Source: an uncultured Ruminococcus sp. (GTDB lineage Bacteria; Bacillota; Clostridia; Oscillospirales; CAG-272). Taken from it: a stretch of 50,513 nt of DNA. A program made the translations under genes and the position numbers. Under the pieces are notes generated by a model, which was given only the letters and a program-made list of their open reading frames with translations, searched no databases and was not told the DNA's origin. The stretch covers positions 1 through 50,513 of the forward strand of contig CACYWW010000010.1 of NCBI GenBank assembly GCA_902778145.1. The letters run 5' to 3'. Shown here piece after piece: positions 1 to 7,642 of this stretch (the stretch's first letter is position 1; each line of letters begins with the position of its first letter).

Positions 1-17
1 TTTGCTCGGCGCAGATT

Positions 18-285
18 TTTTGGGCACCGCAAACCGGATGTAAGGCCGGCTTTCCGGCCGCGCCCCCTCAGATACTTCTGAGGGAGGGGTAAGAGGGGGT
101 CAGGGGGAGTTTTGAGGGGTGGGGCTCCCCCGGCATTGAAGTCGAAGAGCACGATCGGTCGAGGTGCAGACTTCATCAGCCTGCCCTGTTTCCCGTTGAT
201 CACCGATCACTTGAATTCGGAATTCAAACCTGCTTTGTCACGCTTCCCCGTTCTGAATTCATCATTCCGAACTCTTCATTCTCTC
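18..285 (+). repeat. Long intergenic element, copy 1 (hairpin, G4 motif, hairpin)
   Basis: Noncoding. It matches 44468-44728 almost throughout, and the first 80 or so bases are nearly identical. In order it holds a GGCCGG/CCGGCC hairpin (43-58) and hairpin A at 65-84 (CCCTCAGA/TCTGAGGG, loop TACT). A four-tract G motif follows at 82-107 (G3, G4, G5, G5 with loops A, TAAGA, TCA), then hairpin B at 103-131 (GGGGGAG/CTCCCCC). The tail is AT-richer and repeats GAATTC-like words. It fills most of the gap upstream of pgk. Structure formation is inferred, not shown. Confidence 0.75.
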
Positions 286-313
286 GTGTTTTCAATTTAT
301 TTTCTTTTTATTC

Positions 314-342
314 TTGATAATACGCAAAAAAGATGGTAATAT
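314..342 (+). promoter_or_regulatory. Sigma-A promoter of pgk-tpiA operon
   Basis: TTGATA at 314-319 and TAATAT at 337-342 are separated by exactly 17 bases. The predicted start of transcription lies near 349, about 29 bases before the pgk ATG. It sits just past the end of the repeat element. Confidence 0.7.
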
Positions 343-377
343 GTAAGGTGACTGAAAATACAACAGAGAGGTTTTAT

Positions 378-1562
378 ATGTACAACAAGAAATCGATCAC
401 GGACATCAACGTTGCAGGCAAGAAGGTTCTTGCGCGCTGCGACTTCAACGTTCCCATGCAGGACGGTGTTATAACCGACGTCAAGAGGATCACCGGCGCG
501 ATGCCGACGATCAAGTATCTTTCCGAGCACGGCGCGAAGGTCATCCTTTGCTCCCATATGGGCAGACCGAAGGGCGAATTCAACATGAAATATTCCCTCG
601 CTCCCGTCGCGGAAAAGATCTCCGAATACCTCGGCAAGCCCGTCATTATGGCGAAGGACGTCATAGGCGAGGACGCCAAGGCTAAAGCCGCCGCTCTCAA
701 GGACGGCGACGTGATGCTTTTGGAAAACGTCCGTTTCCACAAGGAAGAAGAAAAGAACGATCCCGAATTCGCGAAGGAGCTTGCCTCCATGGCTGATATC
801 TTCGTGAACGACGCGTTCGGTACCGCTCACAGAGCCCACGCTTCGACCGAGGGTGTTTCCCACTATCTGCCCTCCGTATGCGGCTTCCTTATCCAGAAAG
901 AGCTTGACGTTATGGGCGGCGCGCTTGAGCATCCCGAGCATCCGTTCGTCGCGATCCTCGGCGGCGCGAAGGTCTCCGACAAGATCGGCGTCATCAACAA
1001 CCTGATCGACAAGGTCGACACGCTCATCATCGGCGGCGGCATGGCTTATACCTTCCTCGCGGCGAAGGGCTACAAAATAGGCAGCTCCCTCTGCGAGACC
1101 GAAAAGCTCGACCTCGCGCTCGAACTGCTTGCGAAGGCGAAGGAAAAAGGCGTTGAGCTTCTCCTCCCCGTCGACAACAGACTCGGCGACAAATATGATC
1201 CCAAATGCAACTTCATGCTCGTTAATTCCGACGAGATCCCGGACGGCTGGATGGGTCTCGACATCGGCCCCGCCACCGAGGTCCTCTTCGGCGACGCGAT
1301 CAAAGGCGCGAAGACCGTCGTATGGAACGGCCCGATGGGCGTTTCCGAATGGGATAAGTTCGCCTCCGGCACAAGAGCCGTGGCACAGGCCGTAGCCGAC
1401 AGCGGCGCGGTCTCGATCATCGGCGGCGGCGACTCCGCGGCGGCGATCGAAAAGCTCGGCTTTGCGGACAAGGTCACCCACATCTCCACCGGCGGCGGCG
1501 CCTCCCTCGAATTCCTTGAAGGTCTCGTACTTCCCGGAATAGCCTGCCTCGAAGACAAATGA
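378..1562 (+). CDS. pgk: Phosphoglycerate kinase
   Basis: Transfers phosphate from 1,3-bisphosphoglycerate to ADP in cytosolic glycolysis. At 394 residues it has the usual bacterial length. Visible landmarks are the N-terminal RCDFNVP substrate-binding strand, GGAKVSDK in the hinge region, [10 protein letters not shown] and the C-terminal GGGDSAAA nucleotide loop. The ATG at 378 is chosen because a purine-rich ribosome site (AGAGAGG) precedes it and the protein then begins like other family members; an in-frame upstream ATG at 333 falls inside the promoter. It is the first gene of a cluster with tpiA, 71 bases downstream. The usual gpmI and eno partners do not follow. Confidence 0.97.
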   Translation: MYNKKSITDINVAGKKVLARCDFNVPMQDGVITDVKRITGAMPTIKYLSEHGAKVILCSHMGRPKGEFNMKYSLAPVAEKISEYLGKPVIMAKDVIGEDAKAKAAALKDGDVMLLENVRFHKEEEKNDPEFAKELASMADIFVNDAFGTAHRAHASTEGVSHYLPSVCGFLIQKELDVMGGALEHPEHPFVAILGGAKVSDKIGVINNLIDKVDTLIIGGGMAYTFLAAKGYKIGSSLCETEKLDLALELLAKAKEKGVELLLPVDNRLGDKYDPKCNFMLVNSDEIPDGWMGLDIGPATEVLFGDAIKGAKTVVWNGPMGVSEWDKFASGTRAVAQAVADSGAVSIIGGGDSAAAIEKLGFADKVTHISTGGGASLEFLEGLVLPGIACLEDK

Positions 1563-1581
1563 TCAGATAAAATATAAAAGA

Positions 1582-1612
1582 GCGGGCAGCACGGGTCTTT
1601 CCGGCTGCCCGC
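1582..1612 (+). other. Intercistronic hairpin between pgk and tpiA
   Basis: GCGGGCAGC pairs perfectly with GCTGCCCGC around a 13-base loop. No U-tract follows, so it is unlikely to be an intrinsic terminator. It is more likely an mRNA processing or stability element that sets different pgk and tpiA levels. That role is inference. Confidence 0.6.
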
Positions 1613-1633
1613 GATCACTGAAAGGAAAACATC

Positions 1634-2401
1634 ATGAACAAAAGAAAAAGAAAAGCCGTTATAGCCGGCAACTGGAAAATGAACATGACGCCCGACGAGG
1701 CATCCGCGATGATCTCCGAGCTGCGCGAGCTCGTAAAGGGCAAAAGAGGCTGTGAGATAGTTCTCTGCGTGCCTGCGATAGACATCCCCGCCGCGGTCAA
1801 AGCCGCGAAGGGCTCAAGGATAAAGATCGGCGCGGAAAACGTCCATTTTGAGGAAAAGGGCGCCTTCACCGGCGAGATCTCCGCAAAGATGCTCACGTCG
1901 TCCGGCGTCGAATACGTCATCGTCGGTCACAGCGAGCGCAGACAGTATTTCGGCGAGACGGACGAAACCGTCAACCGCCGCGTCAAAGCCGCGCTCAACG
2001 CGGGTCTGAAGGTCATACTCTGCGTAGGCGAAGTCCTCGCTCAGAGAGACCTCGGTATAACCGCGGAAGTGCTGAAGATGCAGACGAAGATCGCACTGAA
2101 CGGCGTTCCCGCCGAACAGCTTGAAAACCTCATAATAGCATACGAGCCCGTATGGGCGATCGGTACCGGCAGAGTCGCCACGCCCGAACAGGCTGACGAG
2201 GGCAACGGCTTCGTCAGATCCGCGGTCGAGGAGCTGTACGGCAAAAAAGCCGCCGAAGCGCTCACCGTCCAGTACGGCGGCTCCATGAACGAGAAAAACG
2301 CCTCCGACCTGCTCGGCAAGGTGAACGTCGACGGCGGTCTCATAGGCGGAGCATCTCTTGTGGCGTCTAAATTCGCCGCGATCGTCGACGCGGCTCAGTA
2401 A
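1634..2401 (+). CDS. tpiA: Triosephosphate isomerase
   Basis: Interconverts dihydroxyacetone phosphate and glyceraldehyde 3-phosphate in glycolysis. It is a complete 255-residue TIM barrel. AGNWKMN near the N-terminus holds the catalytic Lys15, VGHSERR holds the electrophilic His, AYEPVWAIGTG holds the catalytic Glu and phosphate loop, and YGGSM with the GGASL turn closes the phosphate site. AAAGGAA precedes the ATG. It follows pgk across a strong hairpin, and its stop is one base before the next start, so the following gene is probably cotranscribed. Confidence 0.97.
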   Translation: MNKRKRKAVIAGNWKMNMTPDEASAMISELRELVKGKRGCEIVLCVPAIDIPAAVKAAKGSRIKIGAENVHFEEKGAFTGEISAKMLTSSGVEYVIVGHSERRQYFGETDETVNRRVKAALNAGLKVILCVGEVLAQRDLGITAEVLKMQTKIALNGVPAEQLENLIIAYEPVWAIGTGRVATPEQADEGNGFVRSAVEELYGKKAAEALTVQYGGSMNEKNASDLLGKVNVDGGLIGGASLVASKFAAIVDAAQ

Positions 2402-2402
2402 A

Positions 2403-4733
2403 ATGAAACACAGATACGCCGCGCTTATTCTTGCCGCGCTGCTTATTTTCACGTCGATCCCGGTGTACGCCGCGTCATCCGGCGAGGCGGTCACCGCGCT
2501 GTCGGCTCAGATCAGCAAAAACGGCAGATATATCGAGATAAAAGGCTCGTTCTCCCCGTCGGACGTCAACGCTTACGCGGACCGTCAGCTCTCGCTTTTC
2601 GCGGTCGCGCCGGGCTCCTTCCCGGGTGACGACGCCGCCGTTCTCACGAACATAAAGGCCCGTGACAGTATATCCCTGCAGACGTCTGTGCCGGGAGACT
2701 GCCGCGTCGGCTACGTTCTCGCTTACGAGGAGGACGGAGCGTATGTCCCGGTGACTGAAAAAGCGTATATATCCAACCCCGACGCTTTGGCGAAATACAC
2801 GTACGACTACCCCGCCGTGACCGGCAAAAAGGGTCTTGACGTCACGCTTTTCGCCGACGCTCAGCTGCTCGGCGCCGCGCACACCGTCATCAGGGTGCCG
2901 GTCAACGAGTATCTGACCGAGGACGAATCAAAAGCCGTCCGCTTCAAGAGCGGCGGCACGACGTACCTCTTCAGCAAGGACAAGACGGCGTACCTCGATC
3001 ACCTGGTAAAGACGTACAGCGACGCGGGGATGCGCGTTTATATCCAACTCCTTCTGACGAAACGGGCGGAAGGCCAGCCCGGGTATCTCTACTTTCCTGA
3101 CGCCGATCCGTCGGCCTCGTATTTCGCGATAAACACGTCGTCGAAGGAGGCGTGCGACGCGCTTTACGCCTTCGTTTCGTTCCTTGCCGGCAAATACACA
3201 GCTCCGGGCGACGGCGGCTTCTGCGGCAGCTTCATACTCGGCTCCGAGGTGAACTCCGGCAGATACACTAACAGCGCGGGTCCGATGGCGCTGTCCGAAT
3301 ACACGGAATACTACATGCGCGCGCTCCGCATAACGGACACGGCGGCGCGTTCCGTGTACTCAAACGCGCGCGTCTTCGTATCCGTGGCGAACAATCTCAA
3401 CAAGCCTTCATATGACGGCAGCGCCGATCCGATGCTCGATTACTCCGTTATGGATTTCCTCTCGCATCTCGGCAGGCTCGTCTCCTCCGGCGGCGACATA
3501 CCATGGCAGCTGTCGATCGACCCGTACAACGCCGATCGCGCCAAAGCCGATTTCCGCGGCGCCGAGGGCTCCGAATACAGCTATGACGCGCGTTACGTAA
3601 CGATGGACAACATAAACATCATCACGTCGCTGCTCTCACAGCCCGCGTACCTTTACGGTACGGAGCGCAGGAGGGTCATAATCGGCGAGATCGCCTATCC
3701 GTCCGGCTCCGGCTCGGACGAAGCGCAGAAGGCGCAGGCGGCGGCTTACGCGCTCGCCTATTACAAGGCGGCGGCGAACGACCAGATCGATGCGATCATA
3801 TACACGGAACAGGTCGACCGGGTCTCCGATCCGCTGAACTGCGGGCTTTACAGCCGCGCGGACGGGACGGACGAGACGCCGTCTTCTCAGAAGAGCATTT
3901 ACCGCGTCTTCAAGTACATCGACACGGATTACGCCTCCGTCGTGACGGAGCCGTATCTTTCGTACTACGGTCTCGTATACTGGGGCGAGGCTGTATCCGG
4001 ATACGATCCCGCGTCGTCCGGGCGCACGGTGATCTCCGGCTACGCGTCGACCGACGCGCCATCCGGCGGGAAGCTCACGCGGATCGCGGATTTCAACGGC
4101 TCCGACCTCATATTCTGGCCGTCCGAGAACACGCATCTCATCACGACCGAGCAGGACGGCGAGGCTTCGTCGCTCTACGGCTCGGCAAATTCTCTTGTCG
4201 CGGAGCTCAATGAAGTCCCCGCCGACGAATACAGAGGCGTCTCCGCGACGCGCGCCTTCGACCTGAGCGGCGCGAGCGCCGCGGTGCTCGACATGAAGCT
4301 CGAGTCGGCAAACGCGTCCGGCATAGCCGACGTCATGTTCAGGCTGACCGGCAGGGATGAAAACGGACGCGGAGCCGTATACGAGGGCAGCTTTTCCGTT
4401 ACGCTCGGCGCATACCACCGTCTTTACTTTGATCTTACCGAATACATGAAGACGTGCACCGGCGAGATCAGCCGCGTGAGCGTCTGGGTCAAGCCGCACG
4501 GATCGACCGAAAACGGGGCGTACAAGCTTTTCATAAACGGCATATCCGTTATAGGCTCGGGCAAAAAGACGACGGCGGGCTCCGTTGTAAAGACAGTCGT
4601 CATCATCGTGATCAGCCTCGTCGCGGTCGCCGCGGCGGCGTACGGCATCATGTATCTGCGCGCTCTTATAAATTACCGCAAAAAGAAGAAGAAAATAGAA
4701 GAAAAGCGCCGCAGAAAGCAGGCGCACAAATGA
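2403..4733 (+). CDS. Membrane-anchored DUF5722-like glycosidase-fold protein
   Basis: This 776-residue exported protein has a signal peptide (residues 1-24, ending VYAAS) and a C-terminal membrane helix near residue 740. A lysine/arginine-rich cytoplasmic tail follows, so the body should be displayed outside the cell. The central part, beginning KKGLDVTLF, follows the DUF5722 pattern. GSEVNS and IGEIAYPS look like the acid/base and nucleophile strands of a clan-A type TIM barrel. A beta-rich region follows (around residues 545-725) and may bind carbohydrate. The ATG at 2403, one base after the tpiA stop, is preferred to the in-frame start at 2358 because it begins the signal peptide. Substrate is unknown; the enzyme assignment is inference. 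Confidence 0.75.
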   Translation: MKHRYAALILAALLIFTSIPVYAASSGEAVTALSAQISKNGRYIEIKGSFSPSDVNAYADRQLSLFAVAPGSFPGDDAAVLTNIKARDSISLQTSVPGDCRVGYVLAYEEDGAYVPVTEKAYISNPDALAKYTYDYPAVTGKKGLDVTLFADAQLLGAAHTVIRVPVNEYLTEDESKAVRFKSGGTTYLFSKDKTAYLDHLVKTYSDAGMRVYIQLLLTKRAEGQPGYLYFPDADPSASYFAINTSSKEACDALYAFVSFLAGKYTAPGDGGFCGSFILGSEVNSGRYTNSAGPMALSEYTEYYMRALRITDTAARSVYSNARVFVSVANNLNKPSYDGSADPMLDYSVMDFLSHLGRLVSSGGDIPWQLSIDPYNADRAKADFRGAEGSEYSYDARYVTMDNINIITSLLSQPAYLYGTERRRVIIGEIAYPSGSGSDEAQKAQAAAYALAYYKAAANDQIDAIIYTEQVDRVSDPLNCGLYSRADGTDETPSSQKSIYRVFKYIDTDYASVVTEPYLSYYGLVYWGEAVSGYDPASSGRTVISGYASTDAPSGGKLTRIADFNGSDLIFWPSENTHLITTEQDGEASSLYGSANSLVAELNEVPADEYRGVSATRAFDLSGASAAVLDMKLESANASGIADVMFRLTGRDENGRGAVYEGSFSVTLGAYHRLYFDLTEYMKTCTGEISRVSVWVKPHGSTENGAYKLFINGISVIGSGKKTTAGSVVKTVVIIVISLVAVAAAAYGIMYLRALINYRKKKKKIEEKRRRKQAHK

Positions 4734-5197
4734 TCATCGGCAGCGCAAAGAAAGAACAGGCGGAGCAGATTGCCCGCCTACTCGGATATATTTGCGACTA
4801 CCACGCAGACGGCAGACCGGATATATTCATTAAAGGCGGATCGAAATACGACGCCGAAAGCGTTTGCCGTCTGATAGACGATCCCGGCGTGACCGTCCTG
4901 ACCGCGGCGGAAGGCGACAGTGTGCTCGGATACCTGATCGCAAAAGTGACCGTGACCGGCGGCGATCCGCACATAAAGCGGATGAAGACGTTCTACGTGG
5001 ACGACCTCTGCGTTTCGCCTGAGCACGCTCGGACGGGCGTCGGCACCGCGCTTTTCAACGAGGCGAGGCGCCGGGCGAAGGAGCTCGGATGCGAGAGGAT
5101 CGACCTCAACGTCTGGTCGTTCAACGAAGGCGCGATCCGCTTCTATGAAAAAATGGGGCTCTCCGTCTACCGTATGCACATGGAAGAGCTGCTTTGA
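4730..5197 (+). CDS. GNAT family N-acetyltransferase
   Basis: This 155-residue acetyl-CoA-dependent acyltransferase has an unknown substrate. The core is visible: VDDLCVSPEHARTGVG, where the variant R-x-G-x-G/A loop binds the acetyl-CoA pyrophosphate, then LFNEARRRAKELG, and a C-terminal NEGAIRFYEKMG motif. Its ATG overlaps the stop of the preceding gene in ATGA, so the two are translationally coupled. This start is far better than the upstream in-frame one at 4454, which lies deep in the previous gene. A strong terminator follows seven bases after its stop and ends the pgk operon. Confidence 0.9.
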   Translation: MIIGSAKKEQAEQIARLLGYICDYHADGRPDIFIKGGSKYDAESVCRLIDDPGVTVLTAAEGDSVLGYLIAKVTVTGGDPHIKRMKTFYVDDLCVSPEHARTGVGTALFNEARRRAKELGCERIDLNVWSFNEGAIRFYEKMGLSVYRMHMEELL

Positions 5198-5203
5198 AAC
5201 AGC

Positions 5204-5238
5204 AAAAAACAGAGAGGAAATTTTCTCTCTGTTTTTTT
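5204..5238 (+). terminator. Rho-independent terminator of pgk operon
   Basis: AACAGAGAG pairs with CTCTCTGTT, extended by flanking A and T runs, and a T7 tract follows. It could also work for the opposite strand, where the cysteine-rich protein gene ends at 5288. Confidence 0.85.
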
Positions 5239-5287
5239 CAGCCCGGCGCCGGTCGAATTCAGCTCCGCGGCAGCTTTCAGCATCCCG

Positions 5288-6013
5288 TCACGTAAGTGTG
5301 ATCTCATCGGACTCGCAGAATTTATCCACGCTGTCCTCGGTTATCCTGTATTCCTTGCCGCAGCTGCAGCAGCGAACGGCGAAAGACTCGTATCTGACCA
5401 CAAGCTCTATATCGCCGTTGCAGTTGTTTTCCGGTTCTCCGCCGAGCAGGAGCATATTGTTCACGTCCGCGGAGGAAAGCGAATTTCCCTGCTTCACCTG
5501 ACAGCCGCAGTGTATCTTCCCCTCGTACATAAGCTCCTTTACGACGGTCGAGACGATCGGCAACAGCGACAGATCCGGTGTTATCCTGCCGTCGTACTCC
5601 TCCTCCCCGTCTTCGCCGCCGTCCTCGTCGAAGAAATCGAGCGCGTCGTTTTCCTCAAGCAGCTGATGAAGCTCGCGGTCGGCGCGCTCAAGCTGCTCCT
5701 CGACGTTTTTCTTCGTCCCTATGAAACAGATATCTATCCCGGTGAACGGGCAGGAGAGCAGAGTCTGCTCGCGCTCGAGCACCGCCTTGCGTGAAAGCGT
5801 GAATTCGTGATCCTTGCCGCAGAGGAAGCACGGGACGCCGAGCCTTATTTTTCCGTCCTGAGTGTACGACATCCTCATTTCGGAGCGAAGACACAGGCAT
5901 TTCAGTTTGAGCATGTCTCCGGAGAGTGAGAAAACGCCGACGACGCTTTTCACGGCGCCTCCGCAGTACGGACAGCGGTACGCTACCGTCGTATCCTTCG
6001 GTTTTACTATCAT
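5288..6013 (-). CDS. Uncharacterised cysteine-rich zinc-ribbon protein
   Basis: A 241-residue protein I do not recognise. It has four cysteine groups: YRCPYCGG near residue 13, CLCL and CFLCG in the middle third, and a C-terminal CGC...CCSCGKEY group. They suggest two or more zinc ribbons. Between them lies an acidic stretch (about residues 115-145, FFDEDGGEDGEEE) preceded by a predicted helix rich in Glu and Leu. There is no signal peptide or membrane segment. Its ATG overlaps the glycosylase stop in ATGA, so it is translated together with a base-excision repair enzyme. A nucleic-acid or redox role is possible but unproven. Confidence 0.8.
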   Translation of the reverse strand: MIVKPKDTTVAYRCPYCGGAVKSVVGVFSLSGDMLKLKCLCLRSEMRMSYTQDGKIRLGVPCFLCGKDHEFTLSRKAVLEREQTLLSCPFTGIDICFIGTKKNVEEQLERADRELHQLLEENDALDFFDEDGGEDGEEEYDGRITPDLSLLPIVSTVVKELMYEGKIHCGCQVKQGNSLSSADVNNMLLLGGEPENNCNGDIELVVRYESFAVRCCSCGKEYRITEDSVDKFCESDEITLT

Positions 6014-6834
6014 TGCAGGCTCCTTTCGTAGTAGAACAGATATTGCTGAGCGATACCGGCGTATTTGCCGAGAGATCTCACGTCAAGCTTTCCGCCGAAA
6101 TATTTATCTATGACCTTTTTTATCCACACGTCGACGGGGAACGCGTCGGTCTTCCCGAGCGCGAAAAGCAGCGTGCAGGACGCGACCTTCGGTCCCACGC
6201 CCTTGATGCGGCACAGCGCCTCAAGCCCCTGATCGTACGTGTATTCGTCGCGTATCAGACAGAGGTCGAGCCCGCCGAGCACGTTTTCCGCCGCGGATAT
6301 AAGATAACCCGCGCGGAAGCCGGTCTTCAGCGCCTTGAGTCCCTCCTCGCCCGCGTCGAGCAGCGCCCGGGGCGACGGGAACGAGTAGTATTCAGCACCG
6401 TTTACGGTGAATTTGTCTCCGTAACTTCTGCAGATAGCCGAAATGAGCGACTTGATCCGCGGGATATTGTTGTTCTGCGAGATTATAAAGCTGCACAGCG
6501 TTTCCCACGGCTCCTGACGCAGGATCCTTATACCGTCTCCCGCCTTCATCGCCGCCGCCATAGTCTCGCCGCCGAAGTTCGCTTCTATGTCCGCGTTCAC
6601 CTCGTCGTAATCGGTATCGAGGCAGAGGTAGCTTTTCCAGAGAGAATCGTATTCCTCCCTCGTGCAGTTTATGTATATATTCGAGTCGTCCTGAGAGACG
6701 CGCAGCAGTTTTCCGTACGCCACGCCCTCCCAGACGCCGTCCGCGCCCTTCTCGAACCGGAACGACTGTCCGCAATCAAATATCTTGTCAAGATCGAAGT
6801 GCGGCGGACGTACTGTTTTCAGATTATTTTCCAT
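6010..6834 (-). CDS. ogg: 8-oxoguanine DNA glycosylase/AP lyase, OGG1 type
   Basis: Removes oxidised guanine from DNA and nicks the abasic site during base-excision repair. At 274 residues it has the OGG N-terminal domain (about 1-115, FDCGQSFRF) followed by the helix-hairpin-helix-GPD domain. IKGVGPKVASC carries the expected Schiff-base Lys216, and FPVDVWIKK carries the catalytic Asp235, both matching the human OGG1 arrangement. There is no C-terminal Fe-S cluster motif, which argues against EndoIII or MutY. It is first in a two-gene operon and coupled by ATGA to the cysteine-rich gene. Confidence 0.93.
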   Translation of the reverse strand: MENNLKTVRPPHFDLDKIFDCGQSFRFEKGADGVWEGVAYGKLLRVSQDDSNIYINCTREEYDSLWKSYLCLDTDYDEVNADIEANFGGETMAAAMKAGDGIRILRQEPWETLCSFIISQNNNIPRIKSLISAICRSYGDKFTVNGAEYYSFPSPRALLDAGEEGLKALKTGFRAGYLISAAENVLGGLDLCLIRDEYTYDQGLEALCRIKGVGPKVASCTLLFALGKTDAFPVDVWIKKVIDKYFGGKLDVRSLGKYAGIAQQYLFYYERSLQ

Positions 6835-6840
6835 GAGCTC

Positions 6841-6869
6841 TTGATTTTTCTCCGGTTATTTGGTATCAT
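6841..6869 (+). promoter_or_regulatory. Promoter of DUF6062 gene
   Basis: TTGATT at 6841-6846 and TATCAT at 6864-6869 are 17 bases apart, reading toward 6903. Its -10 overlaps the -10 of the opposing promoter by two bases. Confidence 0.6.
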
Positions 6870-6896
6870 ATCATCATAAAGTAAAAAAGGAATCAA
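6868..6896 (-). promoter_or_regulatory. Promoter of ogg operon
   Basis: On the minus strand, TTGATT (6891-6896) and TGATAT (6868-6873) are 17 bases apart. It faces the DUF6062 promoter head-on, so the two cannot be occupied by RNA polymerase at once. Confidence 0.5.
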
Positions 6897-6902
6897 TGTA
6901 AA

Positions 6903-7607
6903 ATGAAAGAACAGATCTACACGATCCCGGTAAACACGGCGTTCGAGAAGTCACGCGACGATAAAAGCTGCGGATGTCCGTTCTGCACGATGCAGGAAAC
7001 GCTTCAGAAAAACGAGCTCGATCTGATAACGGGCGCCTCCATGATGGAGCCGGATATCCGTATAAAGACGAACGAGCAGGGCTTCTGCCGCAAGCACTAC
7101 GACATGATGCTTCTGATGAAGAACCGCCTCGGCATCGCTCTCATGCTCGAAAGCCATCTCGACGAGGTCAGAGGCAAGGTCAGATCGAAGGGCATCGTAC
7201 CGATGCTCAAGGGCAAGGGCACGGAGGCGTGCGATCAGCTCGGCAGGCTCGAGCGCTCCTGCTACGTCTGCGGAAAAATAGATTTCCACATAGACAAGAT
7301 GTTCGAATGCGCCGTCTATCTCTGGAGCACCGAGCGTGAATTCCGCGAGAAAACGGACGCGCAGCCGTTTTTCTGCCTGCCGCATTACAGGCGCTTCATA
7401 GAATACGCGAAGCGCGATCTTCCGAAAAATGATTTCGGCGACTTTTACGACGCCGTATCGAAAATAGAGAACGCGTACATGGACACCTTGTGCGAGGACG
7501 TTTCATGGTTCTGCAAGAAGTTCGATTACCGCTACACGGACGAGCCGTGGGGCAACTCGAAGGACTCGATAGAACGCGCCGTGGCTTTTCTGAACGGAAG
7601 GGTGTGA
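6903..7607 (+). CDS. DUF6062 family cysteine-rich protein
   Basis: A 234-residue cytosolic protein of unknown function, assigned to DUF6062 from its N-terminus (KEQIYTIPVNTAFE) and cysteine layout. Pairs occur as CGCPFC near residue 24, GFCRKHYD near 60, CYVCGK near 120 and FFCLPHYR near 158. The repeated C-x2-C and C-x-K/P-H-Y pattern looks like two related metal-binding halves. The start follows a weak ribosome site, and the ATG at 6903 is the first in frame after the promoter. The gene is alone between divergent ogg and its own terminator. Confidence 0.8.
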   Translation: MKEQIYTIPVNTAFEKSRDDKSCGCPFCTMQETLQKNELDLITGASMMEPDIRIKTNEQGFCRKHYDMMLLMKNRLGIALMLESHLDEVRGKVRSKGIVPMLKGKGTEACDQLGRLERSCYVCGKIDFHIDKMFECAVYLWSTEREFREKTDAQPFFCLPHYRRFIEYAKRDLPKNDFGDFYDAVSKIENAYMDTLCEDVSWFCKKFDYRYTDEPWGNSKDSIERAVAFLNGRV

Positions 7608-7613
7608 CTATGA

Positions 7614-7642
7614 GGCGGGAGCAAGCTCCCGCCCCTTTTTTT
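7614..7642 (+). terminator. Rho-independent terminator of DUF6062 gene
   Basis: GGCGGGAGC pairs with GCTCCCGCC around the dinucleotide AA, followed by CC and a T7 tract. The same stem, with one G-T change, is a module inside the intergenic repeat mosaics at 40774-40793 and 50057-50076. There is no T-tract on the other strand. Confidence 0.9.
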
